A stretch of 22,026 bases of DNA from an uncultured Bacteroidota bacterium (lineage in GTDB: Bacteria > Bacteroidota > Bacteroidia > Chitinophagales > Chitinophagaceae). Positions 7,361 to 15,516 of the stretch are shown one piece after another. Position numbers and translations under genes: made by a program. Under the pieces are notes generated by a model. It had not been told where the DNA came from. It made no database searches and saw nothing but the letters and a program-made list of their open reading frames with translations. The stretch is from positions 1-22,026 of the forward strand of contig CAIRSV010000049.1 in assembly GCA_903881265.1 (NCBI GenBank). Direction: 5' to 3'. The number at the start of each line of letters is the position of its first letter. Positions within the stretch are counted from its first letter, which is position 1.

Positions 7361-10114
7361 TCAAACATACTTCCATGTATAACCCTTCTTCTCTTTTTTC
7401 AATCCTGCGACAACGCCTTCGTATAGCAGATAGCCACCGCCATCACCCCCTTCAGGCCCAAGATCAATGGCCCAATCGGCATTGCGTATAACATCAGGAT
7501 TATGCTCGATGACGATGATAGAATGTCCGTTTTCAATCAATGCTTGAAATGATTGCAAGAGCTTGTGGATATCATGAAAATGTAAGCCCGTTGTCGGCTC
7601 ATCAAAAATGAAGAGGATTTTTTTATTGGCAAAACTCTTGTCGAGAAAGGAGGCTAGTTTTACACGTTGCGCTTCACCACCGCTGAGTGTATCGCTCGAT
7701 TGGCCGAGTTTGATATAACCGAGTCCTACATCGTGCAGGCATTTTATTTTTTCGGCGATCTTCTTTTCACTTTGAAAAAATTCAAGCGCTTCATCGACAC
7801 TCATATCCAAGACATCGGTGATACTTTTACCCTTGTATTGTACTTCCACCACTTCCTGTTTGAACCGTTTGCCTTTGCAACTTTCACAGGTGAGATGTAC
7901 ATCGGCGAGGAACTGCATTTCGACTACTGTTTCGCCTTCGCCTTTACACGTATCACAGCGACCACCGTCGACATTGAACGAAAAATAACCAGGTGTATAG
8001 CCTCTCACTTTGGCTACATGCTGCGCGGCATACAAACCGCGTATATCATCATAAGCCTTGATGTATGTAATAGGGTTCGAACGTGATGATTTTCCAATCG
8101 GATGCTGATCTACCATCTCCACCGAACTAACCGCTTGCAAATCGCCTTTGAGTTCGGCAAACTCGCCCGGCTTCACACTAAAATCACCCTTGGCATTTTT
8201 CAATGCCGGATACAAAATATGTTTAATAAGACTTGTCTTGCCCGAACCACTCACACCTGTGACCACGCAGAGCATATTCAGCGGAAACGTGACAGTCACA
8301 TCGTTGAGATTGTGTTGTGTACAATTTGTTAGCGTAATCTTATTCACCACCTTACGGATTGGCTTTTCGATACCGACTTTCAGATCGCCATTCAGGTATT
8401 GCGCCGTGAGACTTTTTTTATTCTTCAGAATTTCTTTATACGTTCCTGCGGCAATAATCTCACCACCTAGATGTGACGCAAACGGACCCACATCGATGAT
8501 ATAATCAGCCTCACGCATAATCTGATCATCATGCTCGACCACGACAACCGTATTACCCAAATCGCGTAATCGTTTCAAAACCTTGATAAGACGGCTCGTA
8601 TCACGGGCGTGCAAACCAATAGAAGGTTCATCAAGAATATACAAACTATCTGTCAGGTTACTACCTATCACTCTCGTCAGTTGAATACGCTGACTTTCGC
8701 CGCCACTGAGTGTATTCGCTGTGCGATTCAGCGTCAAATAATTCAAGCCTACATCGAGTAAGGTTTGAATGCGTGTTTCCAATTCAATTAGGATACGTTT
8801 AGCAATCGTTTTATCATGCTCATTCAAGGTCAGCCCCTTCATCCATTCATTTAATTTCTCAACCGGCATATCAAGTAATTCGCCAATATGGGTATCATTA
8901 ATTTTCACCCATAAGGCATCCTTTCGTATACGGGCGCCACCGCAACTTGTACAAGGTGTCTTGCCACGATAGCGAGACTGCATCACACGATATTGTATCT
9001 TGTATAAATTATCGGCCACCATCTTAAAAAAGGCATCAATACCATGCGCGCTACTCCACAATAAGTCATACTCTTCTTTACTCAGTTGACGGATTGGTTT
9101 ATGGATAGGAAATTTATTTTTATTTTCATAGATAAAGGCCGTTTTCCATTCGCTCATCTTTTCGCCATTCCAACACACGACCGCACCTTCGTGTACCGAC
9201 AGGTTTTTATTCGGAATCACGAGCGCCGGATCGATGCCTAATACTTGTCCAAAGCCTTCACATTCAGAACAAGCGCCATAAGGATTATTACTCGAAAAGA
9301 AATTCGGCGTGGGCTCTTCAAATCGTATGCCATCGAGTTCGAAACGGTTGCAAAAATGTTCGATGCGATCTTCAATATCTAAAAAAATATCGCCGTTCGT
9401 TTCATCGAAACCTGTTTGTATACTATCGGCCACACGATGTATTTCATCCTCTTCAAAGGCTTTGGCTACCAGACGATCGATGAGGATATACATATTCTTC
9501 ATATCGAGTGTAGGCTCTTCTTCCATCAGCAAGTCTTCAATTTGAATCACATATTTTTCTTGCAAATGATAGAGACGAGTGAAGCCTTTCTGCAATAGAT
9601 CATCAAGATAATACTTGACATTTTTTTCGGCTTCCTTTGGCAAAGGGATGACGATGTGAATCTTTTTTCCTTTCGGAAGTTGGACGATGAATTTCACCAC
9701 ATCATTCACTTCATCTTTCTTTACTTCTTTACCGCTGACTGGAGAGAAAGTTCGTCCGGCTTTGGCAAACAAGAGACGCAAATAATCATTCATTTCAGTC
9801 ATAGATCCGACAGTGGATCGCGGTGTGCGTGCAGATACTTTTTGTTCAATCGCAATAGCTGGACAAAGGCCATCTATCATATCGACATCTGGTTTCTGCA
9901 TACTCTTCATAAATTGACGGGCATAGGAACTAAGGCTTTCGACATAACGTCGTTGACCTTCGGCAAACAAGGTATCCATGGTGAGAGAGGACTTTCCTGA
10001 GCCGCTGACACCCGTCACCACAATCAGTTTATTATGCGGAAAACGAACCGTTACATTCTTAAGATTGTGTACACGAGCGCCTTTAACGATAATATCAAGA
10101 TCCTGTTTTGCCAT
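7361..10114 (-). CDS. uvrA: Excinuclease ABC subunit A (UvrA)
   Basis: UvrA is the damage-recognition ATPase of nucleotide excision repair, loading UvrB on lesions. It has two ABC modules: first Walker A GVSGSGKS at 35-42, signature LSGGESQRIQL and D-loop LDEPSIGLH near 480-510; second Walker A GVSGSGKTSL, signature LSGGEAQRVKLA and FDEPTTGLH near the C-terminus. The C-terminal zinc finger is complete (CDTC ... CESC). The first zinc module appears reduced: the CSEC pair (282, 285) is present, but the usual earlier CxxC is represented by a single Cys at 255. The 917 residues are close to the usual 930-950. It is not closely coupled to neighbours (gaps of 142 bases upstream and 168-210 downstream). 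It could be one of two UvrA paralogues, as Bacteroidota often have more than one. Confidence 0.94.
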   Translation of the reverse strand: MAKQDLDIIVKGARVHNLKNVTVRFPHNKLIVVTGVSGSGKSSLTMDTLFAEGQRRYVESLSSYARQFMKSMQKPDVDMIDGLCPAIAIEQKVSARTPRSTVGSMTEMNDYLRLLFAKAGRTFSPVSGKEVKKDEVNDVVKFIVQLPKGKKIHIVIPLPKEAEKNVKYYLDDLLQKGFTRLYHLQEKYVIQIEDLLMEEEPTLDMKNMYILIDRLVAKAFEEDEIHRVADSIQTGFDETNGDIFLDIEDRIEHFCNRFELDGIRFEEPTPNFFSSNNPYGACSECEGFGQVLGIDPALVIPNKNLSVHEGAVVCWNGEKMSEWKTAFIYENKNKFPIHKPIRQLSKEEYDLLWSSAHGIDAFFKMVADNLYKIQYRVMQSRYRGKTPCTSCGGARIRKDALWVKINDTHIGELLDMPVEKLNEWMKGLTLNEHDKTIAKRILIELETRIQTLLDVGLNYLTLNRTANTLSGGESQRIQLTRVIGSNLTDSLYILDEPSIGLHARDTSRLIKVLKRLRDLGNTVVVVEHDDQIMREADYIIDVGPFASHLGGEIIAAGTYKEILKNKKSLTAQYLNGDLKVGIEKPIRKVVNKITLTNCTQHNLNDVTVTFPLNMLCVVTGVSGSGKTSLIKHILYPALKNAKGDFSVKPGEFAELKGDLQAVSSVEMVDQHPIGKSSRSNPITYIKAYDDIRGLYAAQHVAKVRGYTPGYFSFNVDGGRCDTCKGEGETVVEMQFLADVHLTCESCKGKRFKQEVVEVQYKGKSITDVLDMSVDEALEFFQSEKKIAEKIKCLHDVGLGYIKLGQSSDTLSGGEAQRVKLASFLDKSFANKKILFIFDEPTTGLHFHDIHKLLQSFQALIENGHSIIVIEHNPDVIRNADWAIDLGPEGGDGGGYLLYEGVVAGLKKEKKGYTWKYV

Positions 10115-10256
10115 AAGGTCTGCAAGTTAAACGAAAGGGGTGGAATGAGAAAATAAGTGAAGAGGCTAAGCCTGATAGCATATAAAAGAAATAATATCCA
10201 ATCACAGAAGCTTGTTGATGCTAATGGACAATAAAAAATTTGTGATACAACGTATC

Positions 10257-13067
10257 TTATTGAGCGCTTTCCAATTTATATTTCCCCTTGCTCTTCCTAA
10301 TTCTCACAGCGCATACTTTATACTCTGGACATAAGGCATCCGCATCGGTAACAGAGCTAGTAAGAATATTCATACTTACCTCAGGATAATGAAAGGTTGA
10401 CGACAAGATGCCGGGTTTCACCTCATCCGTAATACGAGCCTTGACATCAATTTTACCACGGGCGCTTTCGATACAAACCATATCGCCTTCTTCGATAAAA
10501 TGTTTGACGGCATCATCAGGATGTATCATTAATGTATCGCATGTTAGGATATCGGCATTACCGGTACGACGTGTCATAGTGCCGCAATTGTAATGTTCAA
10601 GTTCGCGGTTTGTCGTCAGTATATACGGGAAGTCTTTTTTGTTATCAGTCAGTTCAGTTGTCTCTTTCCACGTTGCTTTCTGGAATACACCTCTGCCTAA
10701 TTTAAACGATTCGGTATGAAGTATTTCTGTATCGCTTCCATCGGCTAATACAGGCCATTGCTTTCCGTTTATGCCGAGTTCATTCCATTTCACACCAGCA
10801 AAGAATGGCACAATCTGCGAAATTTCGTTCAACAAATGTTCAGCATCATAATCAGGTTCATCGGCACCCATGCGTTGCATGATTTCGGCGATAATCTGTC
10901 CGTCAGGTTTCGTACCCGCCAATGGCTTGACTACCTGCTGTACTTTTTGGATACGTCGTTCGCCATTTGTAAACGTACCAGTCTTTTCAAGGAAGGATGA
11001 AGCAGGTAAAATTACATCAGCCATCTTAGCTGTTTCGGTCATAAAGAGTTCTTGCACAACAAGCAGATCAAGATTACTCATCGCTTCTTTCACATGGTTG
11101 GTATTCGGGTCCGTCTGCACATTGTCTTCTCCCATCAGCCAAAGCGCTTTTAGTTTTCCTTCGATAGCGGCATCATACATCTGAGGTATTTTCAAACCGA
11201 CATAATCAGGCAATTTGACGCCATAAAATTCTTCATACTTATGATGGTATTCCGGATTCGTGACATCAAAATAGCCGGCTCCTTGATGCGGCTGACAACC
11301 CATATCGGCAGCGCCTTGCACATTATTTTGTCCGCGTAATGGATTCACACCAACACCACGACGTCCAATATTTCCCGTGATCATAGCGAGGTCTGCAATC
11401 AGCATCACGGTATATGTTCCTTGCGAATGTTCGGTAACACCCAAGCCGTGAAAGCTCATCGCATTCGGAGCGGTCGCATACGCAACAGCTGCCTTTCGCA
11501 CAAGTTCCTTCTCCACGCCAGTAACTGATTGCAATTCATCCATATCCATGCTCAGCACGTGTTGTTTGAATGCATCATATCCTTCTGTTCGATCAGCAAT
11601 AAAGTTTGTGTCTTCTAAACCTTCCTGCATAATATAATGCAGCATCATGTTCAGCAAAGCGACATTCGTCCCCGGCTTCAATTGAAGATGATACGTTGCA
11701 TAGTTAGCCAACTCGGTGCGGCGAGGATCGATAACGATACACGTTCCTTTCATGGCAAACTGTTTCAGTTTGGCTCCGGTAACAGGATGGCCTTCTGTGG
11801 GATTGGCACCAATGACCATAATGGCATTGGTATATTTTAAATCGATGATTGAATTGGTAGCGGCGCCTGTTCCAAAAGTACGTTGCATACCAAGGGCGGT
11901 TGGCGAATGACACACACGAGCGCAGCTATCGATATTGTTCGTGCCGATAACGGTGCGGATAAATTTCTGCATAATATAATTCTCCTCGTTCGTGCATCGT
12001 GCCGATGAAATACCCGCGATGGCGTCGGCACCATATTTCGATTTGATATCAGTTAGTTTTCCGGCAATAAAATTCATCGCTTCATCCCAACTTGCTTCAA
12101 CAAACACACCTTCCTTTTTTATGAGAGGCGTTCGAAGTCGATCGGCATGATTATAAAACGAAAAGGCATAACGTCCTTTCAAACAAGTATGTCCTGCATT
12201 CACTTCGGCATCATACGGCGCTTGTATACTTTTAATAACGCCATTCACAGTCGCCACTTCTAGATTACATCCAACGCCGCAATAGGTACAAATCGTGCGC
12301 GTTTTTTCTTTAGCGACGATACTCTTACTTTCAAATACATCACTAATGGCACTTGTAGGACAAGCCTGCGCACAAGCACCACAGCTTACACAATCGCTGT
12401 CAAAAAAAGATTGGTTCGTACTTTTGATGATATGACTATCGAAACCTCGACCTGCCATACTCAACACAAATTGCCCCTGAATTTCATCACAAGCGCGCAC
12501 ACAACGAAAACAATTGATACACTTACTTAAATCGCTCGTCATATACGGATGACTCAAATCTTTGGTTCGATCGAGATGATTTTTTCCTTCAGGATACCGC
12601 ACATCACGCACACCTACGCGAGCCGCCACTTCCTGCAGTTCGCAATTATTATTCACTTCGCAGGTGAGGCAATCCAGCGGATGATCGGTCAGCACAAGCT
12701 CGATAATATTTCGTCGCAGTCGCTGCACTCGCTCACTACTCGTGTAGATATACGAATTGGCCAAGACAGGTGTATGGCACGAAGCTTGCGTTTTCACCGG
12801 GCCGTTTTGCACGAGAGCCACATCCACACTGCACACACGGCAACTACCGAAGGGCTCGAGGTTAGGCGCATCACATAGTGTAGGGATCAGTTTCTTATCC
12901 TTATTGCGTTTGACAAATGAGAGGATCGTTTCACCGTCCTTCATTTCAAAAGGGTGGTCGTCGATATAGGCAAGCTTGACTACGATTGCACCATTGCCAT
13001 TTTGGGAATGACCATTGGAAGCCTTCATGTCTTTTTTTATCTGCGACTGGGTGGTGGTCTGTGCCAT
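10257..13067 (-). CDS. fdhA: Molybdenum-dependent formate dehydrogenase, alpha (catalytic) subunit
   Basis: This is an iron-sulfur molybdopterin oxidoreductase oxidising formate to CO2. Domains in order: an N-terminal NuoG-like [2Fe-2S] domain with C65, C76, C79, C97; a His-Cys [4Fe-4S] segment H129, C133, C136, C142; two ferredoxin-type [4Fe-4S] sites, C183/186/189/193 and C226/229/232/236; the FDH catalytic domain with C260/263/267/295; and the active-site segment SCARVCHSP, where Cys386 occupies the molybdenum-ligand position that is selenocysteine in some FDHs. A molybdopterin-dinucleotide-binding domain closes the 936 residues. The first ~30 residues are Gln/Asn/Ser-rich with no signal peptide, so it is cytosolic. 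No beta/gamma diaphorase subunit or fdhD is in the window. A near-consensus TACCTTTA lies about 25 bases upstream. Confidence 0.92.
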   Translation of the reverse strand: MAQTTTQSQIKKDMKASNGHSQNGNGAIVVKLAYIDDHPFEMKDGETILSFVKRNKDKKLIPTLCDAPNLEPFGSCRVCSVDVALVQNGPVKTQASCHTPVLANSYIYTSSERVQRLRRNIIELVLTDHPLDCLTCEVNNNCELQEVAARVGVRDVRYPEGKNHLDRTKDLSHPYMTSDLSKCINCFRCVRACDEIQGQFVLSMAGRGFDSHIIKSTNQSFFDSDCVSCGACAQACPTSAISDVFESKSIVAKEKTRTICTYCGVGCNLEVATVNGVIKSIQAPYDAEVNAGHTCLKGRYAFSFYNHADRLRTPLIKKEGVFVEASWDEAMNFIAGKLTDIKSKYGADAIAGISSARCTNEENYIMQKFIRTVIGTNNIDSCARVCHSPTALGMQRTFGTGAATNSIIDLKYTNAIMVIGANPTEGHPVTGAKLKQFAMKGTCIVIDPRRTELANYATYHLQLKPGTNVALLNMMLHYIMQEGLEDTNFIADRTEGYDAFKQHVLSMDMDELQSVTGVEKELVRKAAVAYATAPNAMSFHGLGVTEHSQGTYTVMLIADLAMITGNIGRRGVGVNPLRGQNNVQGAADMGCQPHQGAGYFDVTNPEYHHKYEEFYGVKLPDYVGLKIPQMYDAAIEGKLKALWLMGEDNVQTDPNTNHVKEAMSNLDLLVVQELFMTETAKMADVILPASSFLEKTGTFTNGERRIQKVQQVVKPLAGTKPDGQIIAEIMQRMGADEPDYDAEHLLNEISQIVPFFAGVKWNELGINGKQWPVLADGSDTEILHTESFKLGRGVFQKATWKETTELTDNKKDFPYILTTNRELEHYNCGTMTRRTGNADILTCDTLMIHPDDAVKHFIEEGDMVCIESARGKIDVKARITDEVKPGILSSTFHYPEVSMNILTSSVTDADALCPEYKVCAVRIRKSKGKYKLESAQ

Positions 13068-13139
13068 ACGTGGGGTGCGAAAAATTGTGAATAAAGGTAG
13101 GCAATATATTTTAAAATGTCATAGGGTTTAACCGATTGA

Positions 13140-13166
13140 ATTCCTCAAAAATCTCCTGTGAGGAAT
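13140..13166. other. Inverted repeat upstream of fdhA
   Basis: ATTCCTC (13140-13146) and GAGGAAT (13160-13166) are a perfect 7-bp inverted repeat with a 13-base spacer, about 75-100 bases upstream of the fdhA start. It could be an operator for fdhA or a weak terminator on the plus strand; nothing else supports either. Confidence 0.3.
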
Positions 13167-13305
13167 AATTTATTTCGCCACAAATTCACAGATTGTAAAT
13201 ATCAAACCCCAAGTACAATTATGCATATTCAACCTTCATTAGAATACTATTTTAGCATTTGCTTCGGAGGCATTCATTTCTATTCACTAAATCAAATTGA
13301 ACATT

Positions 13306-13319
13306 TATATTTGTACAAA
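13306..13319 (+). promoter_or_regulatory. Promoter element with overlapping palindrome, toxin-antitoxin locus
   Basis: TATATTTG (13306-13313) fits the TAnnTTTG -7 consensus and lies 17 bases before the antitoxin ATG. It overlaps TTTGTACAAA (13310-13319), a perfect 10-bp palindrome, inside the imperfect repeat ATATTTGTACAAAATAT. Toxin-antitoxin loci usually repress themselves through such sites, so this is a candidate operator. Confidence 0.45.
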
Positions 13320-13330
13320 ATATTAGGGTC

Positions 13331-13531
13331 ATGGAGATGGTATTGATAAATTCTGAATCGAAAAAAGACATGGATCTTTTGATAAAAATTGCTTCCAAAA
13401 TGGGGAAACAAAGCAGGAAAATGACAGTAGCTGAAAAAGAAGATTATGCTTTGGGATTTGCTATCAAAAAAGGAAAAACTGACCAATATATCGACACCAG
13501 ACTATTTGTGAAACAATTGCGAAAAAAATGA
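13331..13531 (+). CDS. Antitoxin-like small protein of a type II toxin-antitoxin pair
   Basis: This 66-residue basic protein has the look of Bacteroidota antitoxins: MEMVLINSESKKDMDLLIKI at the start, a hydrophobic-charged middle, and the terminal segment FAIKKGKTDQYIDTRLFVKQ, which would be the toxin-binding tail. The family was inferred from this pattern and the context rather than from a diagnostic motif. The stop TGA overlaps the toxin ATG (ATGA at 13528-13531), the classic coupling of antitoxin to toxin. TAGGG just upstream (13324-13328) would favour ATG 13337 as an alternative start. The frame is intact although the partner toxin is broken. Confidence 0.65.
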   Translation: MEMVLINSESKKDMDLLIKIASKMGKQSRKMTVAEKEDYALGFAIKKGKTDQYIDTRLFVKQLRKK

Positions 13532-13791
13532 TTGTACGAATCGACAAGAGTTTTGCAAAAGACATCCGTAAAATTTCAGATACTAAACTACTCAACCATG
13601 TTGCGGATCTTATTGAAACTTTACAAAATTGTCAAACGATCAAGGAAATCAAAGACCTTAAAAAACTGAAATCATTTCCAGACTATTCTAGAATCAGATA
13701 GGGGTCTTATAGGATAGGATTGCAGATGAAGCGCGATGAAATTATTTTAATCAAGATATTACATAGAAAAGACATTTATACTTACTTTCCA
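13528..13791 (+). pseudogene. RelE/ParE-family toxin interrupted by an in-frame amber codon
   Basis: From ATG 13528 the frame gives 57 residues, starting MIVRIDKSFAKDIRKI and ending LKSFPDYSRIR, then TAG at 13699-13701. The same frame continues without shift as GSYRIGLQMKRDEIILIKIL followed by HRKDIYTYFP, the standard C-terminal half of a RelE/ParE/HigB toxin (RIR-x-GxYRIG and HRxDIYxYFP). The total would be about 88 residues, normal for the family. One nonsense change, for example AAG, CAG or GAG to TAG, explains the break. There is also no stop after YFP: the frame runs on to 13908 inside pyrF, so the original terminus is lost or lies a little further on. The truncated product lacks the C-terminal catalytic part and is probably non-toxic. 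Active RelE/ParE toxins act on mRNA or gyrase. Confidence 0.85.
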
Positions 13792-13801
13792 AAAATTACC
13801 C

Positions 13802-14602
13802 ATGACCCGAAACGAACTCATACAACAAATCAGAACAAAAAAATCCTATCTCTGTGTAGGGTTGGATACCGATATTTCAAAAATTCCATCACATCTTTTA
13901 GAACTTGAAGACCCTATTTTCGAATTCAATAAGCAAATCATCGATGCCACAAGCGATTTATGTGTGAGCTATAAAATCAACACCGCTTTTTATGAAGCCC
14001 ATGGCGTGAAAGGATGGTACAGTATGGAAAAAACATTGCATTACATACCTGATGGCATCTTCACCATTGCTGATGCAAAGCGAGGCGATATTGGAAATAC
14101 AAGTACGCACTATGCGAATGCCTTTTTTAAAACACTGCCATTTGATAGTATTACAGTAGCGCCTTATATGGGCAAAGACAGCGTGAAACCCTTTTTGGAT
14201 ATTGATAATAAATGGACCATCGTGTTAGGGCTAACATCAAATGAAGGCGCTTTTGATTTTCAAACACTCAGCGTAGGATCTGAGAAATTATTTGAAACAG
14301 TATTGCGAAAAGTAAGCGAATGGGGCAGCATTCATAATTTGATGTTTGTGGTGGGCGCTACCAAAGCAGAACAACTCGCACAGATACGACAAATAATACC
14401 AAATCATTTCTTGCTGATACCCGGTGTAGGCACACAAGGTGGCAGTTTAGAGGACGTCAGTAAATACGGCATGAACGATGATATTGGCATATTGGTGAAT
14501 GTGTCTCGCCAAATTATTTATGCTGGCAACGATAACTACTTTGCCGAAAAAGCCCGAGAGGAAGCATTGAAATTACAACGCGAAATGGCTTCCTATCTTT
14601 AA
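13802..14602 (+). CDS. pyrF: Orotidine 5'-phosphate decarboxylase
   Basis: The enzyme decarboxylates OMP to UMP, the last step of de novo pyrimidine synthesis, in the cytosol. The catalytic motif is DAKRGD at 91-96 with K93 (IADAKRGDIGNTSTHYANA), in the form of the longer type 2 subfamily. The N-terminal LCVGLDTDISKIP (17-29) and C-terminal LLIPGVGTQGG are further family signatures. Length 266 matches that subfamily (about 270). ATG 13802 comes 10 bases after the last conserved codon of the toxin pseudogene, so its promoter probably lies in or before the toxin remnant; no exact TAnnTTTG is present. Nine bases separate it from the AlkD-like gene, suggesting an operon. Confidence 0.95.
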   Translation: MTRNELIQQIRTKKSYLCVGLDTDISKIPSHLLELEDPIFEFNKQIIDATSDLCVSYKINTAFYEAHGVKGWYSMEKTLHYIPDGIFTIADAKRGDIGNTSTHYANAFFKTLPFDSITVAPYMGKDSVKPFLDIDNKWTIVLGLTSNEGAFDFQTLSVGSEKLFETVLRKVSEWGSIHNLMFVVGATKAEQLAQIRQIIPNHFLLIPGVGTQGGSLEDVSKYGMNDDIGILVNVSRQIIYAGNDNYFAEKAREEALKLQREMASYL

Positions 14603-14611
14603 ACATCCCTT

Positions 14612-15310
14612 ATGAAAACGCTTTCGTTTATCATAGACGAATTGAAATCCGTTTCTGACCCATCACGATTAGAAGGCATGAAGCGTTACGGTATTGGAAC
14701 CGATAAGGCCATCGGCGTTTCATTGCCTCATATCCGATTCATCGCATCGGTTTGCAAAAAGAATATTCCTTTCGACGAAAGACATCGAATCGCTCAAGAG
14801 GTATGGAATACCGAAATACATGAAGCCCGCATATTGGCTTCGATGATCGACAATCCGAAGGAAGTAACAAAAAAGCAAATGGACGAATGGACACTCAATT
14901 TTTATAGCTGGGACCTATGCGATCAAGTGTGCAGTAATCTCTTTCAAAAAACAGATTTTTTTCTTGAGAAGGCATTCGAATATTCGCACTCGAAAGCTGA
15001 GTTTGTCAAGCGAACCGGTTTCGTGTTGATGGTTCAATATGTAGTTCATCATAAGAAAGCTGCGGATACCCGTTGTGTCGAATTCCTTGAACGCATCGAA
15101 GCGGAAGCCTGGGATCAACGAAACCTTGTCAAGAAAGCCGTCAATTGGTGCCTTCGACAAATTGGGAAACGCAATAAAGACCTGCATCCGCTTGCCATTG
15201 ATTGTGCTGAACGTATAGTAAAACAGGGCTCTGCTTCCGCCAAATGGATAGCCCATGATGCACTTCGAGAATTACGAAGTGACGCAGTATTAAAAAGGCT
15301 GTTTGTATAA
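14612..15310 (+). CDS. AlkD-like DNA alkylation repair protein
   Basis: This belongs to the AlkC/AlkD superfamily of HEAT-like-repeat DNA glycosylases, which excise alkylated purines without base flipping. It is 232 residues and almost all helical. The motif SWDLCD at 99-104 aligns with the NWDLVD of Bacillus cereus AlkD, with W100 and D104 in the positions of its Trp109 and catalytic Asp113; W179 (AVNWCLRQIGKRN) is a candidate for the third aromatic residue (Trp187). Retention of these residues suggests it is active, though some family members are only DNA-binding. It lies 9 bases after pyrF. The 206 bases downstream (15311-15516) show only a weak AGTAA/TTACT hairpin and no clear promoter. 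Confidence 0.88.
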   Translation: MKTLSFIIDELKSVSDPSRLEGMKRYGIGTDKAIGVSLPHIRFIASVCKKNIPFDERHRIAQEVWNTEIHEARILASMIDNPKEVTKKQMDEWTLNFYSWDLCDQVCSNLFQKTDFFLEKAFEYSHSKAEFVKRTGFVLMVQYVVHHKKAADTRCVEFLERIEAEAWDQRNLVKKAVNWCLRQIGKRNKDLHPLAIDCAERIVKQGSASAKWIAHDALRELRSDAVLKRLFV

Positions 15311-15516
15311 TTTACAGAACATGTTTTACGGAAATAAAAAGTAATTCAGTTTTACTCATCAGTAATTTTTTTGTATTTTTAATTCCAATCAACCCGACAA
15401 CCACTTATCAAAAACATTTTTGAACAGCTCCGATTACGTATCTAATTAGCCTCTTCGATACCCCACTAGATCTGTACTAATCTAAATGCCACATCGGTAT
15501 AACAACCCTTGATGTC

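Noticed and set aside
7667..10000. Several open frames of 60-139 codons on the plus strand opposite uvrA
   Set aside because: They are antisense to a clear uvrA, have no recognisable family and no promoter; they reflect the codon composition of uvrA.
10408..12969. Plus- and minus-strand frames of 60-109 codons inside the formate dehydrogenase gene
   Set aside because: They lie within the catalytic gene in other frames and match no family.
13158..13346. A 62-codon plus-strand frame before the antitoxin
   Set aside because: It overlaps the promoter and start of the antitoxin gene in another frame and has no protein-like pattern.
13699..13701. Programmed amber readthrough in the toxin gene
   Set aside because: No pyrrolysine or readthrough context is evident, and a second sign of decay (no stop after the conserved end) favours a pseudogene.
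15311..15516. Terminator or small gene after the AlkD-like gene
   Set aside because: Only a 5-bp A/T-rich hairpin distant from a T-tract was found, and no coding frame or tRNA-like fold is apparent.
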